Of a stretch of DNA of 64,000 nt, positions 1 to 10,197 are shown in pieces. Under the pieces are notes generated by a model. The model did not search any database. It saw nothing but the letters and a program-made list of their open reading frames with translations, and was not told the origin of the DNA. This DNA is from Flavobacteriia bacterium (GTDB lineage Bacteria; Bacteroidota; Bacteroidia; Flavobacteriales; Weeksellaceae): the NCBI GenBank assembly GCA_015999765.1, contig JAECQR010000002.1, positions 533,716 to 597,715 of the forward strand, in the 5' to 3' direction. Every line of letters begins with the position of its first letter. Within the stretch, counting starts at the first letter, position 1. A program made the position numbers and the translations under genes.

Positions 1-173
1 AATAAATTCGTGTTTTTTCCTTCCGTAACCATATCGCTTTCTACTTCCGATAGGATATATTTTTCAACATCCATGAGGTTTTCAACCATAGTTTCAAGGT
101 CTGTTTCCATATAGGTATTCCATGATTGTACAAGATCTGCTGGGGTATGAAAGGTAAGGCTCAGGATGCTCAT
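1..173 (-). CDS. DUF4286 family protein, N-terminal part (runs off window)
   Basis: The first 57 codons of a leftward gene are present; the rest lies outside the window. The start is the ATG whose complement is at 171-173, and the peptide begins MSILSLTFHT. A conserved-looking stretch MVENLMDVEKYILSEVES follows. From memory this resembles the short DUF4286 proteins of flavobacteria, whose function is unknown to me. It is divergent from gyrA and shares a roughly 150 bp AT-rich spacer with it. The family call is recognition by eye only. Confidence 0.7.
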   Translation of the reverse strand, partial: MSILSLTFHTPADLVQSWNTYMETDLETMVENLMDVEKYILSEVESDMVTEGKNTNL

Positions 174-322
174 TGTCTTGATGTATTTTAATGTTTTGTG
201 GATAAAATTATAGCGCAAAAATCGCTAAAATTTTCGTAAATTAGCACGTTCTTAAAATCAGAAAGAAAAGAATGATCATGCAGTAACGTAAGTGCTTGAT
301 TTTCATTTTATTAAAAAATATT

Positions 323-2986
323 ATGCATAAAGAAGGAGAAAGGTTAATTCCTATCAACATTGTTGATGAAATGAAATCCTCTTATATCGATTATTCGATG
401 TCGGTAATTGTTTCCAGAGCTTTACCCGATGTAAGAGATGGCTTGAAGCCGGTTCATAGAAGAGTTTTATACGGAATGTACAATCTGAATGTTTTTTCTA
501 ACAGAAAACATTTGAAATCTGCAAGGATTGTCGGTGATGTTCTTGGTAAATACCACCCGCACGGCGATTCCTCTGTTTATGATGCAATGGTACGTATGGC
601 CCAGCCGTGGAGTCTGCGGTATCCGCAGGTTGACGGGCAGGGTAACTTCGGTTCCATGGACGGTGATCCGCCTGCAGCAATGCGTTATACCGAAGCAAGA
701 CTCAAAAAGATTGCTGATGACGTTTTAGCTGACCTTGATAAAGAAACCGTAGATTTCCAGAATAACTTTGATGATTCATTGACGGAGCCTTCCGTAATGC
801 CTACTAAAATCCCGAATCTTCTAGTGAACGGTGCATCAGGTATTGCTGTGGGTATGGCGACGAATATGGCACCTCATAACCTTTCAGAGAGTATTGACGC
901 AATCGTTGCCTATATCGATAATAATGAAATTACCATTGATGAGCTCATGAAGCACATCATTGCTCCGGATTTCCCGACAGGTGGAATTATTTACGGTTAC
1001 GACGGAGTGCGCGATGCATTCCACACCGGAAAAGGCCGTATCGTTCTGCGTGCAAAAGTAAATTTCGAAGAGGTAGGAAACAGAAACGCAATTATTGTAA
1101 CTGAAATTCCTTACCAGGTCAATAAAGCAGAGATGATTGCCAGAACTGCCGAATTGGTGAAAGACGAAAAGATCCCGGGAATCTATGAAATCCGTGACGA
1201 ATCTGACAGACAGGGTCTTAGAATCGTTTATGAACTTAAAAACGACGCTATTCCGAACGTAGTTCTGAATATGCTTTACAAATATACCTCGCTTCAGACT
1301 TCTTTCAGTGTTAATAATATTGCGCTGGTAAAAGGAAGACCGGAGCAGCTGAACCTGAAAAACATCATTCATCATTTTGTGGATCACCGCCACGAAATCG
1401 TAGTGAGAAGAACCCAGTACGAGCTGAAGAAAGCCAAAGAGCGTGCTCATATTCTGGAAGGTTTCATGAAGGTGATCGGTACTCAGGATGATCTGGATAA
1501 AGCGATTGCCATTATCAGACACAGTTCTAATCCTGCTGAAGCGAAAGAAGGATTGATGAAAGAATTCGATCTTTCTGAGATTCAGGCACAGGCGATTCTG
1601 GATTTGAGGCTGGCAAGGCTTACCGGAATGGAACTCGACAAAATCCGTGCGGAGTATGACGAGATCATGAACTTGATTAAAAATTTCGAAGATATCCTTG
1701 CAAACGAATCAAGAAGATTCGAGATCATTAAAGAGGAACTTCTGGAAATGAAAGAGAAATACGGCGACGAAAGACGTTCGGAAATCGATTATTCAGGCGG
1801 TGAAATGTCGATTGAAGACTTAATTCCGGATGAAAAAGTAGTTCTTACCATTTCTCACGCGGGTTACATCAAAAGAACTTCGCTTTCCGAATATAAAGTA
1901 CAGAGCCGTGGCGGCGTAGGAAACCGTGCTGCGACAACAAGAGACGAAGATTTCTTAGAATATATTGTAGCTGCGACCAACCACCAGTACATGCTTTTCT
2001 TTACCGAAAAGGGAAAATGTTTCTGGCTGAGGGTATTCGAAATCCCGGAAGGTTCCAAAACTTCCAAAGGCAGAGCAGTTCAGAATCTGATCAATATTGA
2101 ACCTGACGATAAGATTAAAGCTTACATCAGAACAAATGATCTGAAAGACGCTGATTATGTGAACAAGATGAATGTGGTGATGATTACCAAGAACGGTACC
2201 ATCAAGAAAACTTCCCTTGAAGCGTATTCCAGACCAAGAACCAATGGGGTAAACGCGATTGAAATCCGTGATAACGACCAGCTCTTAGGCGCAAGATTAA
2301 CCAGCGGCGATTCAGAAATCATGATCGCAACTAAAAACGGTAAATGTATCCGTTTCCCTGAAGAAAAAGCCAGAGCAGTAGGCCGGGGATCGATTGGTGT
2401 GCGCGGAATATCACTGGAAGATAATGACGAAGTTATTGGCATGATTGTCGTAAATGATGTGCAGAATGAAACTGTTTTGGTAGTTTCAGAGAAAGGATAC
2501 GGTAAACGTACCGCGGTAGAAGATTACCGTATAACCAACCGTGGCGGAAAAGGTGTTATTACTTTAAATATTACAGAAAAAACAGGAAATCTGATCGCCA
2601 TTCAGAATGTAACCGATGAAGACGGATTGATGATCATCAACAAATCCGGAGTTGCCATCAGAATGGGAATGGATGAAATGCGTGTGATGGGTAGAAATAC
2701 CCAGGGCGTGAAGGTCATCAACCTTAAAAATAACGATTCCATTGCTGCCATTGCAAAAGTAGAAATGGATAAAGATGTGGAAGAAGTTGAAGATTCTGAA
2801 GAACCACTTCCGGGAGCCGTAGATTCTTTGATTCCTGAATTCAAGGATGCTCCGCAAACAGGCGATAATTCCATAAGCAACATGGGCGACGAAGCTGTTC
2901 TGAAGAAAATTGAAGAAGAAGAGGAAAAGCTGAACAGACAGATCGAGAAAGAAAAAGAGGGTGATAACACTGATGACGAAGAATAA
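323..2986 (+). CDS. gyrA: DNA gyrase subunit A
   Basis: GyrA cuts and rejoins DNA in the gyrase A2B2 complex, introducing negative supercoils. The 887-residue protein starts [17 protein letters not shown]; an upstream in-frame TTG at 296 would add nine residues not typical of the family, so the ATG at 323 is preferred. The catalytic tyrosine is Y122 in AMRYTEARL. The quinolone-resistance region reads [17 protein letters not shown], with Ser83 and Asp87 as in sensitive E. coli gyrase. The C-terminal beta-pinwheel carries a GyrA-box-like NRGGKG at residues 739-744, and the tail is acidic and Glu/Lys-rich. A TPR gene follows after 29 bp and may be co-transcribed. Confidence 0.98.
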   Translation: MHKEGERLIPINIVDEMKSSYIDYSMSVIVSRALPDVRDGLKPVHRRVLYGMYNLNVFSNRKHLKSARIVGDVLGKYHPHGDSSVYDAMVRMAQPWSLRYPQVDGQGNFGSMDGDPPAAMRYTEARLKKIADDVLADLDKETVDFQNNFDDSLTEPSVMPTKIPNLLVNGASGIAVGMATNMAPHNLSESIDAIVAYIDNNEITIDELMKHIIAPDFPTGGIIYGYDGVRDAFHTGKGRIVLRAKVNFEEVGNRNAIIVTEIPYQVNKAEMIARTAELVKDEKIPGIYEIRDESDRQGLRIVYELKNDAIPNVVLNMLYKYTSLQTSFSVNNIALVKGRPEQLNLKNIIHHFVDHRHEIVVRRTQYELKKAKERAHILEGFMKVIGTQDDLDKAIAIIRHSSNPAEAKEGLMKEFDLSEIQAQAILDLRLARLTGMELDKIRAEYDEIMNLIKNFEDILANESRRFEIIKEELLEMKEKYGDERRSEIDYSGGEMSIEDLIPDEKVVLTISHAGYIKRTSLSEYKVQSRGGVGNRAATTRDEDFLEYIVAATNHQYMLFFTEKGKCFWLRVFEIPEGSKTSKGRAVQNLINIEPDDKIKAYIRTNDLKDADYVNKMNVVMITKNGTIKKTSLEAYSRPRTNGVNAIEIRDNDQLLGARLTSGDSEIMIATKNGKCIRFPEEKARAVGRGSIGVRGISLEDNDEVIGMIVVNDVQNETVLVVSEKGYGKRTAVEDYRITNRGGKGVITLNITEKTGNLIAIQNVTDEDGLMIINKSGVAIRMGMDEMRVMGRNTQGVKVINLKNNDSIAAIAKVEMDKDVEEVEDSEEPLPGAVDSLIPEFKDAPQTGDNSISNMGDEAVLKKIEEEEEKLNRQIEKEKEGDNTDDEE

Positions 2987-3015
2987 AGTGAAACAAATTT
3001 TTTAAAATTAATATA

Positions 3016-4404
3016 ATGAAAAAAATATTTCTAAGCATCGCATTGGTTTCAGCAACTGTTGCGTTTGCACAAAAAAAAGAAGTCGCCGCGGCAGTGAAAG
3101 CTATTGATGCAGGTGATGTTGCTACTGCCAATTCGCAGGTTGCTGCTGCCGAAGCAGTAATGGGAGGCAAAACCTATCTGGTGGAACCTTCTGTTTTAGA
3201 GCAGTATTATTATGCTAAAGGTCTGGCACTTTTAAAATCCGGTAAAAATGCTGAAGGAGCAACTTATTTGGCTAAAATGAGCGAACTCGGAAAGGAAAAA
3301 ATCTATACCGGTAAAGACAGCAGCAAAAATAAAGTATACTACGTTGGCAAAGCAGCAGCAGACCAGTCAGGAGTTCAGGGACTGAAAGAAGATACCTATG
3401 CTCCGGTTTTAACCTCAAAAATTGGGAATACCATAAATCCCCTTATTGAGGCCGCAAATAAAACAGCAATGAATGCCTATACCGCTAAAAACTATGCAAC
3501 AGCAGCTCCTAAATTCAAGGAAGTGTATGATTTGCTTAAAGCAGGCGGACAGGATAACCAACAGTACCTGTATTATTCTGGTTTAAATTATGCTTTGGCA
3601 GACCAGAAAAATGAAGCGATAGATGTTTACAACCAACTGATCGATTCAGGATACACCGGTATCCAGACGACTTATTTTGCGAAGAATAAAAAATCCGGTG
3701 AGGTAGAACCTTTGGATAAAGTGACCTGGGATCTCAATAAAAAGATGGGGGCAACCTCAGAATACAGCGATTTCAAAACCGAAACCTCTACAAGTATCGA
3801 AAGAGAACTTTTTGAAACCAATGCTGCATTGCTTATCGAAGCCAACAGAAACGATGATGCTCTTGCTTTGATTGAAAAAGGTCTTAAAAAGTTCCCTTCC
3901 AGTGTGAAGCTTTCAGAACTGCAGGGTACCGCCTATTACAAGTCCGGTAAAATGGATCAGTTTATTGCGAACCTGAAAGTACAGACCGAAAAAAATCCTT
4001 CAGATGCCAATAACTGGTACAACCTGGGAGTTCTTCAGAGCAAAGATCCGGCGACTGAGGCTGATGCAGTGAAGTCGTATAAAAAGGCGGTAGAGTTGAA
4101 ACCTGATTTCGCGCAGGCATGGCAAAACCTTACCTATGTTACTATGGGTGACGATGCTAAAGCGATTGATGATTACAACGCTGCTAAAAAAGCAGGAAAA
4201 ACTGAAGCTGCGAATAAAATTATTGAAGCAAGAAGAGCCAGACTTGCAGATGCACTGCCGTATGCTGAAAAATGGTACGAAAGCGACCAGCAGAATATCG
4301 ACGCAGTATCGCTGTTAAAAGGTTTGTACATGTCTAATAAAAAGGAAGCGAAATTCCAGGAATTTAAAGCTAAAGAAGCTGAAATGAAAGCTTCAGGAAA
4401 ATAG
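3016..4404 (+). CDS. Secreted/periplasmic TPR-repeat protein
   Basis: The 462-residue protein starts with a signal peptide (MKKIFLSIALVSATVAFAQ, cleavage after AFA). The rest is Ala/Lys-rich helical repeat of TPR type; clear units lie around residues 155-215 and 320-380 (for example NWYNLGVLQS followed by KSYKKAVELKPDFAQAW). TPR domains are protein-binding scaffolds; the partner is not evident. It lies 29 bp downstream of gyrA in the same direction and ends at a strong terminator, so read-through from gyrA is likely. Similar gyrA-TPR pairs occur in flavobacteria, but that is recollection rather than something tested here. Confidence 0.85.
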   Translation: MKKIFLSIALVSATVAFAQKKEVAAAVKAIDAGDVATANSQVAAAEAVMGGKTYLVEPSVLEQYYYAKGLALLKSGKNAEGATYLAKMSELGKEKIYTGKDSSKNKVYYVGKAAADQSGVQGLKEDTYAPVLTSKIGNTINPLIEAANKTAMNAYTAKNYATAAPKFKEVYDLLKAGGQDNQQYLYYSGLNYALADQKNEAIDVYNQLIDSGYTGIQTTYFAKNKKSGEVEPLDKVTWDLNKKMGATSEYSDFKTETSTSIERELFETNAALLIEANRNDDALALIEKGLKKFPSSVKLSELQGTAYYKSGKMDQFIANLKVQTEKNPSDANNWYNLGVLQSKDPATEADAVKSYKKAVELKPDFAQAWQNLTYVTMGDDAKAIDDYNAAKKAGKTEAANKIIEARRARLADALPYAEKWYESDQQNIDAVSLLKGLYMSNKKEAKFQEFKAKEAEMKASGK

Positions 4405-4429
4405 CATTATCAAATAAGATTCAGTAATG

Positions 4430-4462
4430 ACCGTCTCAATTTAAATGGAGGCGGTTTTTTTT
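4430..4462 (+). terminator. Rho-independent terminator after gyrA-TPR
   Basis: The stem ACCGTCTC / GAGGCGGT (one G-T pair) with a 10-nt AT-rich loop is followed by eight T residues. It sits 25 bp past the TPR stop codon. Confidence 0.85.
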
Positions 4463-4545
4463 ATGGGAAGCGTGATGTTTTTATTGCTGAGTTCCTCGGG
4501 GGGACGTGAGCTGCTTTTAACACTCCTGTTCACTAAGATAGGCAT

Positions 4546-4572
4546 AAAAAAACCGTCCCACTTTTGGGACGG
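4546..4572 (-). terminator. Rho-independent terminator of the T9SS cargo gene
   Basis: The perfect 8-bp stem CCGTCCCA / TGGGACGG has a 4-nt loop. Read on the minus strand it is followed by a run of seven T, 11 bp beyond the stop codon of the leftward gene. Confidence 0.85.
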
Positions 4573-4583
4573 CTGGAAAGTGT

Positions 4584-5591
4584 TTATTTTTTAATGAGTT
4601 TCGTAGTTTTAACGACGCCTTCGGTATGTATTTTAAGCTGATACGTTCCCGGTGCCAGCATCCTGACGTCATAGCGGTCCGCGGCCTGATATTCTTTTAC
4701 AACCCTTCCGGACATATCGATTACGGAAATAGTGGTCTTTTTCGGGTTGCTTTCCGCTGGAAGATTAACGGTAAAATAATCTGCCGTAGGATTCGGATAG
4801 ACTTTTACGCGGTTGTCGTACTGCAGAACATCATCGGTTCCCAATATAGAATAGGTAATGATGAAAGGCAGATCCTGCGGATAATCAGGAGCTGATGCTG
4901 GGTTTCCGGCATCGAGTAGGGGTGCCCATGATCCTGTATTCTGTAACCCATTATCAGTGGGCAGTCCGCGTAATCCGACGGTCGTTACAGGAGGTGTCCA
5001 CACAGTAGCAACAGACGCAGCATCTTCCATTTGAAACTGCATCCAGTAAGTGCCTGCAGATAAAGTGACCGGTGTTGTGGTATTTACCCGCCATATTTTT
5101 CTGGTAGTTCCCACGGCGCTTCCCGGGGCAGGATATGATGAATTGAAAATACGGTACATCATTGCGTCAGCCGCACTCGCAAAACGGTCGGTGGTATCAT
5201 CACCGAATACCACTGTTGGTGTTCCTACGTTGGGAGCTCCGTTCATAATCTTTACACGTGCTTTCATTCCGGGGGGAGTGGAACCCGCATACCCTGTAAC
5301 ATAGCCGAAGAGAGCAATCGAAGTGATGCTCCACGACTGACCCGCGGGTATTACAAAATCATCAGCACAGAAATTATTGGTTGTAGTTCCTACTTTCTGG
5401 CAGCCAAATCCCGCGTTGGTATTGGATTCTGTTGTATTTCCGGTGTTGTTCTGCGCTTCAGACCATGTATAGCCTGCAGGAGCAGCCACACCTGATTTGG
5501 AAGTAGATCCAGTGCTCAGTGGGCCATTGTTGTACTGGCTCGATGCTAATACAGGAAGAAGCGTTAATAAATAAAGTAATTGTTTTTTCAT
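4584..5591 (-). CDS. Secreted protein with T9SS type A sorting domain
   Basis: The 335-residue protein has a signal peptide (MKKQLLYLLTLLPVLASSQ). A central domain of about 230 residues is rich in Gly, Thr and Asn and looks like a beta-sandwich surface domain; I do not recognise an enzyme motif. The last 75 residues form a type IX secretion C-terminal domain: VKVYPNPTADYFTVNLP, then VIDMSGRVV, then LAPGTYQLKI, ending TTKLIKK. The family signal sends proteins through the T9SS to the surface or medium. The gene is flanked by its own terminator and a TAACTTTG promoter element, so it is probably monocistronic. Confidence 0.88.
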   Translation of the reverse strand: MKKQLLYLLTLLPVLASSQYNNGPLSTGSTSKSGVAAPAGYTWSEAQNNTGNTTESNTNAGFGCQKVGTTTNNFCADDFVIPAGQSWSITSIALFGYVTGYAGSTPPGMKARVKIMNGAPNVGTPTVVFGDDTTDRFASAADAMMYRIFNSSYPAPGSAVGTTRKIWRVNTTTPVTLSAGTYWMQFQMEDAASVATVWTPPVTTVGLRGLPTDNGLQNTGSWAPLLDAGNPASAPDYPQDLPFIITYSILGTDDVLQYDNRVKVYPNPTADYFTVNLPAESNPKKTTISVIDMSGRVVKEYQAADRYDVRMLAPGTYQLKIHTEGVVKTTKLIKK

Positions 5592-5620
5592 AATATTGGT
5601 TTTTTTTGGTGTTATTATGT

Positions 5621-5628
5621 CAAAGTTA
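5621..5628 (-). promoter_or_regulatory. Bacteroidota -7 element for the T9SS cargo gene
   Basis: TAACTTTG on the minus strand matches TAnnTTTG, 30 nt upstream of the start codon. A TTG lies about 15 nt further upstream, slightly closer than the usual -33 spacing. The rest of the 227-bp gap to the aminopeptidase gene is AT-rich with nothing else recognised. Confidence 0.5.
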
Positions 5629-5818
5629 TAACAAAAAGCATAACAATATTTAAGTTTTTTACAGTAATTGTGAAATAATTTCCATTTACGGTGTCAGATA
5701 TTTGCTTTGTAGGATCTAATGGATCATTATAGGTGCTTCTCTCCGCTTATGTTTGGGGAAATCTTTTTAAAAAGGGTATGCTAATTTTTATGTAATTTTA
5801 TGCAATCAAAGCTAAGTT

Positions 5819-7591
5819 ATGACTTCAAAAGAAAAAATCGCACTGCTTCGGCAGGCTATGACCAAACAAAACATTGATGCATTTATCGTTTATTCCGCAG
5901 ATCCGCACATGAGCGAATACCTGCCCGAAGAATGGCAGGAACGCAGTTGGCTTTCAGGGTTCACGGGATCTGCGGGCTTCGTGGTAGTTACCGGCCAAAA
6001 GGCGGGATTGTGGACAGACGGACGGTATTTTGTGCAGGCACCCAAAGAACTTCATGGTTCGGGTATTGATCTGATGAAAGAAGGTGCGGAAGATACTCCA
6101 AACTACATCGACTGGATTATTTCAGAAATTCCGCAGAATGGTACTGTTGCAGTGAACAGTCTTGCCACCTCCAATACCAATTGGGAAGCGCTGGAACAGA
6201 AACTGGCTGCAAAAAACATCAAAGTGGTGGATCTACCGCTACTGAAAGACATTTGGGTAGAAAGAACTTTGCAGGGAAAGAAAAACCCTGTATTCGTACA
6301 TCCTGTAGAAAGAGCCGGAAAATCGGTGGCACAGAAACTTTCAGACATCCGCCAGAAAATGGAGGAGCTGAACGCGTCAGTTCACATTATATCGAGCCTC
6401 GATGATGTCGCATGGACCCTCAATCTTAGAGGAAGCGACGTACAGTCGAATCCCGTATTTTTAGGATATATTATTCTGACTAAAAATGAAACAAAACTGT
6501 TTGTAGATCTGGAAAAACTGGATGTGGATGCCAGAAAACAGATGGATGAATCTCTAGTGAAGATGATGCCTTACGAAGATTTCTTTACTGAGCTTGGTTC
6601 TCTTAAAAACCAAACAATATTAATCTCTCCCAACAGCAACCAGTCTATTTTTGAAACGCTGAAAGCAGCTAATATCTTTATCAAAGCACCGGTTCCGGGA
6701 AACCTGATGAAGGCGATCAAGAACGACACAGAACTCGAAGGTTTCAGAACGGTGATGCAGCGCGATGGAGTGGCCATGGTGAAGTTCCTTTACTGGCTTA
6801 CACATCAGGCAGGAAAAGAAGAAATGACTGAATATTCGATCGGTGAAAAACTCAGAGGGTTCCGGGCACAAGGCAAGAACTTCGTGGGAGAAAGTTTCGG
6901 CAGCATTGTCGGCTATGTTGAAAATGGTGCGATTATGCATTATTCAGCTCCGAAAGAAGGCAGCAAATCCGTTACCAATGACTCGAGCATTCTTGTAGAT
7001 TCAGGCGGACAGTATCTGGAAGGAACTACAGATATCACAAGAACTTTGGCTTTGGGCGCAGTATCCGATGATTTTAAACATAACTGTACACTGGCACTGA
7101 AAGGAATGATACAGCTTTCCATGGTGAAGTTTCCGAAGGGAACGAGAGGCGTACAGCTCGATGCGTTTGCGAGACTTGCACTCTGGAACGAGGCGAAAGA
7201 TTATAACCATGGAACTGGTCATGGCGTAGGAAGTTTTATGAATGTACATGAAGGCCCACAGAATATCCGCAAAGACATGAATTTCCAGGAACTCATTCCG
7301 GGAATGGTGGTGTCGAATGAACCCGGCTTCTACTGGGAAAACCATTACGGAATCCGTCACGAAAATCTTATTGCTGTAAAAGAAACGGCAACGACAGAAT
7401 TCGGAACCTTCTATGAATTTGAAACCCTAACCATCTGTCCGTTCGACAGAAATGTAATCGCGACCGAATTGTTGACCCAACCTGAAAAAGAATGGCTCAA
7501 CAGCTACCACGCGTGGTGTAAGGAAAAACTGGAAAACGACCTCGAAGGCGAAATCAAAGAATGGTTCCTTGAACAGGTGAAACCGCTTTAA
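5819..7591 (+). CDS. Aminopeptidase P family metallopeptidase (Xaa-Pro aminopeptidase)
   Basis: The family removes an N-terminal residue preceding proline using a dinuclear metal centre. The 590-residue protein has two creatinase-like N-terminal domains (about 1-300) and a pita-bread C-terminal catalytic domain. The five expected ligands can be placed: D394 (VDSGGQY), D405 (TTDITRT), H468 (HGTGHGVG), E501 (NEPGFY) and E535 (FETLTICPFD). Length fits the roughly 590-residue three-domain form. There is no signal peptide, so it is cytoplasmic. It stands alone, with a terminator 20 bp downstream. Confident of family; the preferred substrate is unknown. Confidence 0.95.
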   Translation: MTSKEKIALLRQAMTKQNIDAFIVYSADPHMSEYLPEEWQERSWLSGFTGSAGFVVVTGQKAGLWTDGRYFVQAPKELHGSGIDLMKEGAEDTPNYIDWIISEIPQNGTVAVNSLATSNTNWEALEQKLAAKNIKVVDLPLLKDIWVERTLQGKKNPVFVHPVERAGKSVAQKLSDIRQKMEELNASVHIISSLDDVAWTLNLRGSDVQSNPVFLGYIILTKNETKLFVDLEKLDVDARKQMDESLVKMMPYEDFFTELGSLKNQTILISPNSNQSIFETLKAANIFIKAPVPGNLMKAIKNDTELEGFRTVMQRDGVAMVKFLYWLTHQAGKEEMTEYSIGEKLRGFRAQGKNFVGESFGSIVGYVENGAIMHYSAPKEGSKSVTNDSSILVDSGGQYLEGTTDITRTLALGAVSDDFKHNCTLALKGMIQLSMVKFPKGTRGVQLDAFARLALWNEAKDYNHGTGHGVGSFMNVHEGPQNIRKDMNFQELIPGMVVSNEPGFYWENHYGIRHENLIAVKETATTEFGTFYEFETLTICPFDRNVIATELLTQPEKEWLNSYHAWCKEKLENDLEGEIKEWFLEQVKPL

Positions 7592-7611
7592 ATCCTCCTA
7601 AAATAGTTATT

Positions 7612-7638
7612 AGTGCAGCATGTTCTGCACTTTTTTTG
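7612..7638 (+). terminator. Rho-independent terminator after aminopeptidase P
   Basis: The perfect 7-bp stem AGTGCAG / CTGCACT with a 6-nt loop is followed by seven T. Confidence 0.85.
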
Positions 7639-7705
7639 TGGCTCTGGGCGAGAAGAGAAAAGATCTTGCGGGCCTACTACTGAAAAAGCCAAAGAAGCTT
7701 TGCTT

Positions 7706-7733
7706 TTGAAAACAGTAATTATGCGTAATTTTG
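7706..7733 (+). promoter_or_regulatory. Promoter of the sterol-desaturase-like gene
   Basis: TTG at 7706-7708 and TAATTTTG at 7726-7733 are separated by 17 nt, a good match to the Bacteroidota sigma factor consensus (TTG, 17-23 nt, TAnnTTTG). Transcription would start near 7740, leaving a leader of about 34 nt. Confidence 0.65.
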
Positions 7734-7773
7734 TAAGATGTTTAATGACACTGATCGCTCGTAAATTTAATAC

Positions 7774-8523
7774 ATGAAAAAAATCGCAGGTTTTGACTTT
7801 ACGGATCCGCTTACCTTTATCATCTCCCTGGTATTGCTGGTGGTGATTGTGTTTCTGCGCTATGTACTGCTGTCGGGTGCGTACCACTGGATGGTGTCTA
7901 AATTTGGCCCAACATTTCTGAAACACCGCCTGCTTTACACGCCCCTGAATCACAGCAAACAGATCAGAAGAGAGTTGGTGCTTTCCTCCTACAGCGCCCT
8001 GATTTTCGGAGTTGTGGGTATGGTGGTTCTGGTGATGTACCAACTGGGATTGACGAAGGTGTACACCGATCTTAACGATTATCCGCTTTGGTATATTCCC
8101 CTGAGTGTCATTATTTATCTGTTGATTCATGATTTTTATTATTACTGGCTGCATAAGTACATGCACATTTCTCCTTGGTTGAGACGGTACCATATGGCTC
8201 ATCACAAAAGCGTTCGCACCACTGCTTTTACCTCTTTTTCTTTTCATCCGGTAGAATCGGTTTTGCAGGCGGTCATTTTGCCGGTTATTGTGATGATTTT
8301 GCCAATGAGTCTCGTGGCGGTTTTTATCACTTTGTTTTTAATGACGCTGTCGGCGATTATCAATCATGCGGGGGTAGAAGTGTATCCGATTGGTAAAAGG
8401 GCAGGTTTCATCCGCAGGCATTTTATCGGTGCCACGCATCACGATCACCACCACAGAAACATGAAAAAGAATTACGGACTGTATTTTACATTCTGGGACC
8501 GCTGGATGAAAACCGAAAAGTAA
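7774..8523 (+). CDS. Sterol desaturase / fatty acid hydroxylase family membrane protein
   Basis: This 249-residue integral membrane protein has hydrophobic helices near residues 13-34, 72-91, 105-125 and 160-190. Its histidine clusters form the di-iron centre of the fatty acid hydroxylase superfamily: H119-x7-H127-x3-H131, H140-x2-H143-H144, and HHDHHH near the C terminus. Family members hydroxylate or desaturate lipids, using oxygen and an electron donor. The substrate cannot be read from the sequence. It has its own promoter and stands alone. No gap or frameshift is seen. Confidence 0.9.
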   Translation: MKKIAGFDFTDPLTFIISLVLLVVIVFLRYVLLSGAYHWMVSKFGPTFLKHRLLYTPLNHSKQIRRELVLSSYSALIFGVVGMVVLVMYQLGLTKVYTDLNDYPLWYIPLSVIIYLLIHDFYYYWLHKYMHISPWLRRYHMAHHKSVRTTAFTSFSFHPVESVLQAVILPVIVMILPMSLVAVFITLFLMTLSAIINHAGVEVYPIGKRAGFIRRHFIGATHHDHHHRNMKKNYGLYFTFWDRWMKTEK

Positions 8524-8757
8524 TCCATCATCATTTCATGTCGAAAGACGGATGACGGCAACATGATCCCAAGGTGTTTTCATGCAATTCCTTTTAATAT
8601 TCATAAGAAAAATCCTGCCTTTGTTTTTTAGCCCCGATGGAAGCGGCATCCTTTTTATGGCGTGGTTTCGGTGCTGCGTAAAAAGATAAAGCGGACAGCG
8701 GGACGGGTCGTGGAAGCACACCCAAATTCCATGCTCCCAAAAACAGGAATTATTCCG

Positions 8758-8765
8758 TATTTTTG
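8758..8765 (+). promoter_or_regulatory. -7 element immediately before mnmE
   Basis: TATTTTTG fits TAnnTTTG exactly and ends only four bases before the mnmE ATG, so the transcript would begin at or almost at the start codon. No TTG is seen at the -33 position. The 246-bp gap upstream holds nothing else I recognise. Confidence 0.5.
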
Positions 8766-8769
8766 CAGC

Positions 8770-10152
8770 ATGTACAACGACACCATCTGTGCTTTAGCCA
8801 CAGCCAACGGAATTGGAGCGCTCGGGATCATCCGCCTTTCGGGTGATGATGCGGTAGCTATTGTGAATAAAGTTTTCGAAGGCAAAAACCTCGAAAAAGC
8901 CAAATCGCACACCGTTCATTACGGATTCATTAAAGACGGAGCTGAAACCGTGGACGAAGTAATGATTTCGGTATTTCTGGCACCAAAGACTTTTACCACT
9001 GAAAATTCTGTAGAAATTTCTTTCCACGGTTCACCGTATATCGGGAAGAAAATCCTGGAAGTGATGCTGAAAAACGGCGCAAGAATGGCCAAAGCAGGGG
9101 AATTTACGATGCGGGCATTCATGAACGGACGAATTGACCTTTCTCAGGCCGAATCTATTGCCGACCTTATCGCGTCTGAAAATGAAGCTTCGCGAAAAGT
9201 GGCGCTGAATCAGCTGAAAGGCGGTATTACCAACGAAATTTCAGTGCTCCGAACTGATCTCCTTAATTTTGTATCCCTCATTGAACTGGAACTGGACTTT
9301 GCTGAGGAAGATGTGGAGTTTGCCGACAGAACGGCTTTAACAGCACTTCTCCGTAAAATTGAAGACAAATTAAACGCGCTGATCGAAAGTTTCCAGTACG
9401 GCAATGCGGTGAAGAATGGAGTAGCAGTAGCTATTCTCGGGAAACCGAACGCCGGGAAATCGACCCTGCTCAATGCGCTGCTGAAAGAAGACCGCGCCAT
9501 TGTAAGCGATATCGCAGGAACTACGCGGGACACCATAGAAGAAGTGATTCACATTAAAGGAAATGCCTTCCGCCTCATCGATACTGCAGGTCTGCGCGAA
9601 ACAACCGACGAAATTGAGAAAATAGGTGTGGAAAAAGCGAAGGAAAAATCAGACAAAGCCGATGTGCTGATTTATCTGATCGATGTTGCTTCCAAAGATA
9701 TTACAGCGGATGTTGCAATTCTGAAAGAACTTTTACGCGCAGATCTGGAGACCATCATCTGCTTTACAAAGATTGATGAACATTCAGTTTTAGAACACTC
9801 GCTCTTTGAAGATATTAAAACCCTGACAGGAATCGACAACCTCAAAACGCTGAATATTTCAGCCAAAGAAAACCAGAATCTTGATGAGCTCAAAAATCTT
9901 CTCACTGCTTATGTAGACCAGCTGAAGACCGATGAAAATGTGGTGATCACCAACCAGCGGCATTACGAAGCCTTACAGAAATCCCTTTCAGCCGTAAAAG
10001 CCGTAGACGAAGCGGTGACTGCTAAAATAACCACGGAACTTCTGGCCTATGAACTGCGCAATGCGCTGGAATACCTGGGTGAAATCTCTGGTGAGTTCAC
10101 CAACGATGAAGTACTGGGTAATATTTTTTCGAAGTTCTGTATCGGCAAATAA
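8770..10152 (+). CDS. mnmE: tRNA modification GTPase MnmE (TrmE)
   Basis: MnmE with MnmG installs the 5-aminomethyl-type modification on U34 of certain tRNAs. The 460-residue protein begins MYNDTICALATANGIGA, the conserved folate-binding N domain; a longer reading from a GTG at 8662 crosses the promoter element and is rejected. The G domain sits inside a helical domain: G1 GKPNAGKS at 224-231, switch and DTAG from 271, G4 TKID at 333-336. It ends FCIGK, the expected Cys and C-terminal (I/L)GK. The G4 motif has Thr in place of the usual Asn of NKxD. It is followed by a bidirectional terminator. Confidence 0.97.
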   Translation: MYNDTICALATANGIGALGIIRLSGDDAVAIVNKVFEGKNLEKAKSHTVHYGFIKDGAETVDEVMISVFLAPKTFTTENSVEISFHGSPYIGKKILEVMLKNGARMAKAGEFTMRAFMNGRIDLSQAESIADLIASENEASRKVALNQLKGGITNEISVLRTDLLNFVSLIELELDFAEEDVEFADRTALTALLRKIEDKLNALIESFQYGNAVKNGVAVAILGKPNAGKSTLLNALLKEDRAIVSDIAGTTRDTIEEVIHIKGNAFRLIDTAGLRETTDEIEKIGVEKAKEKSDKADVLIYLIDVASKDITADVAILKELLRADLETIICFTKIDEHSVLEHSLFEDIKTLTGIDNLKTLNISAKENQNLDELKNLLTAYVDQLKTDENVVITNQRHYEALQKSLSAVKAVDEAVTAKITTELLAYELRNALEYLGEISGEFTNDEVLGNIFSKFCIGK

Positions 10153-10197
10153 GCATTATTGATATCCTATATACTTCTTTGATAAGATAAAACACAA

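Noticed and set aside
551..600. Quinolone-resistance mutation in gyrA
   Set aside because: Ser83 and Asp87 are both the sensitive-type residues.
884..1522. 212-codon open frame antisense to gyrA
   Set aside because: Lies wholly within gyrA on the other strand, with His/Phe-rich unpatterned sequence; a shadow of the real gene.
7588..8247. 219-codon open frame antisense to the hydroxylase gene
   Set aside because: Overlaps a clear membrane enzyme and gives a His/Gln-rich translation without any domain.
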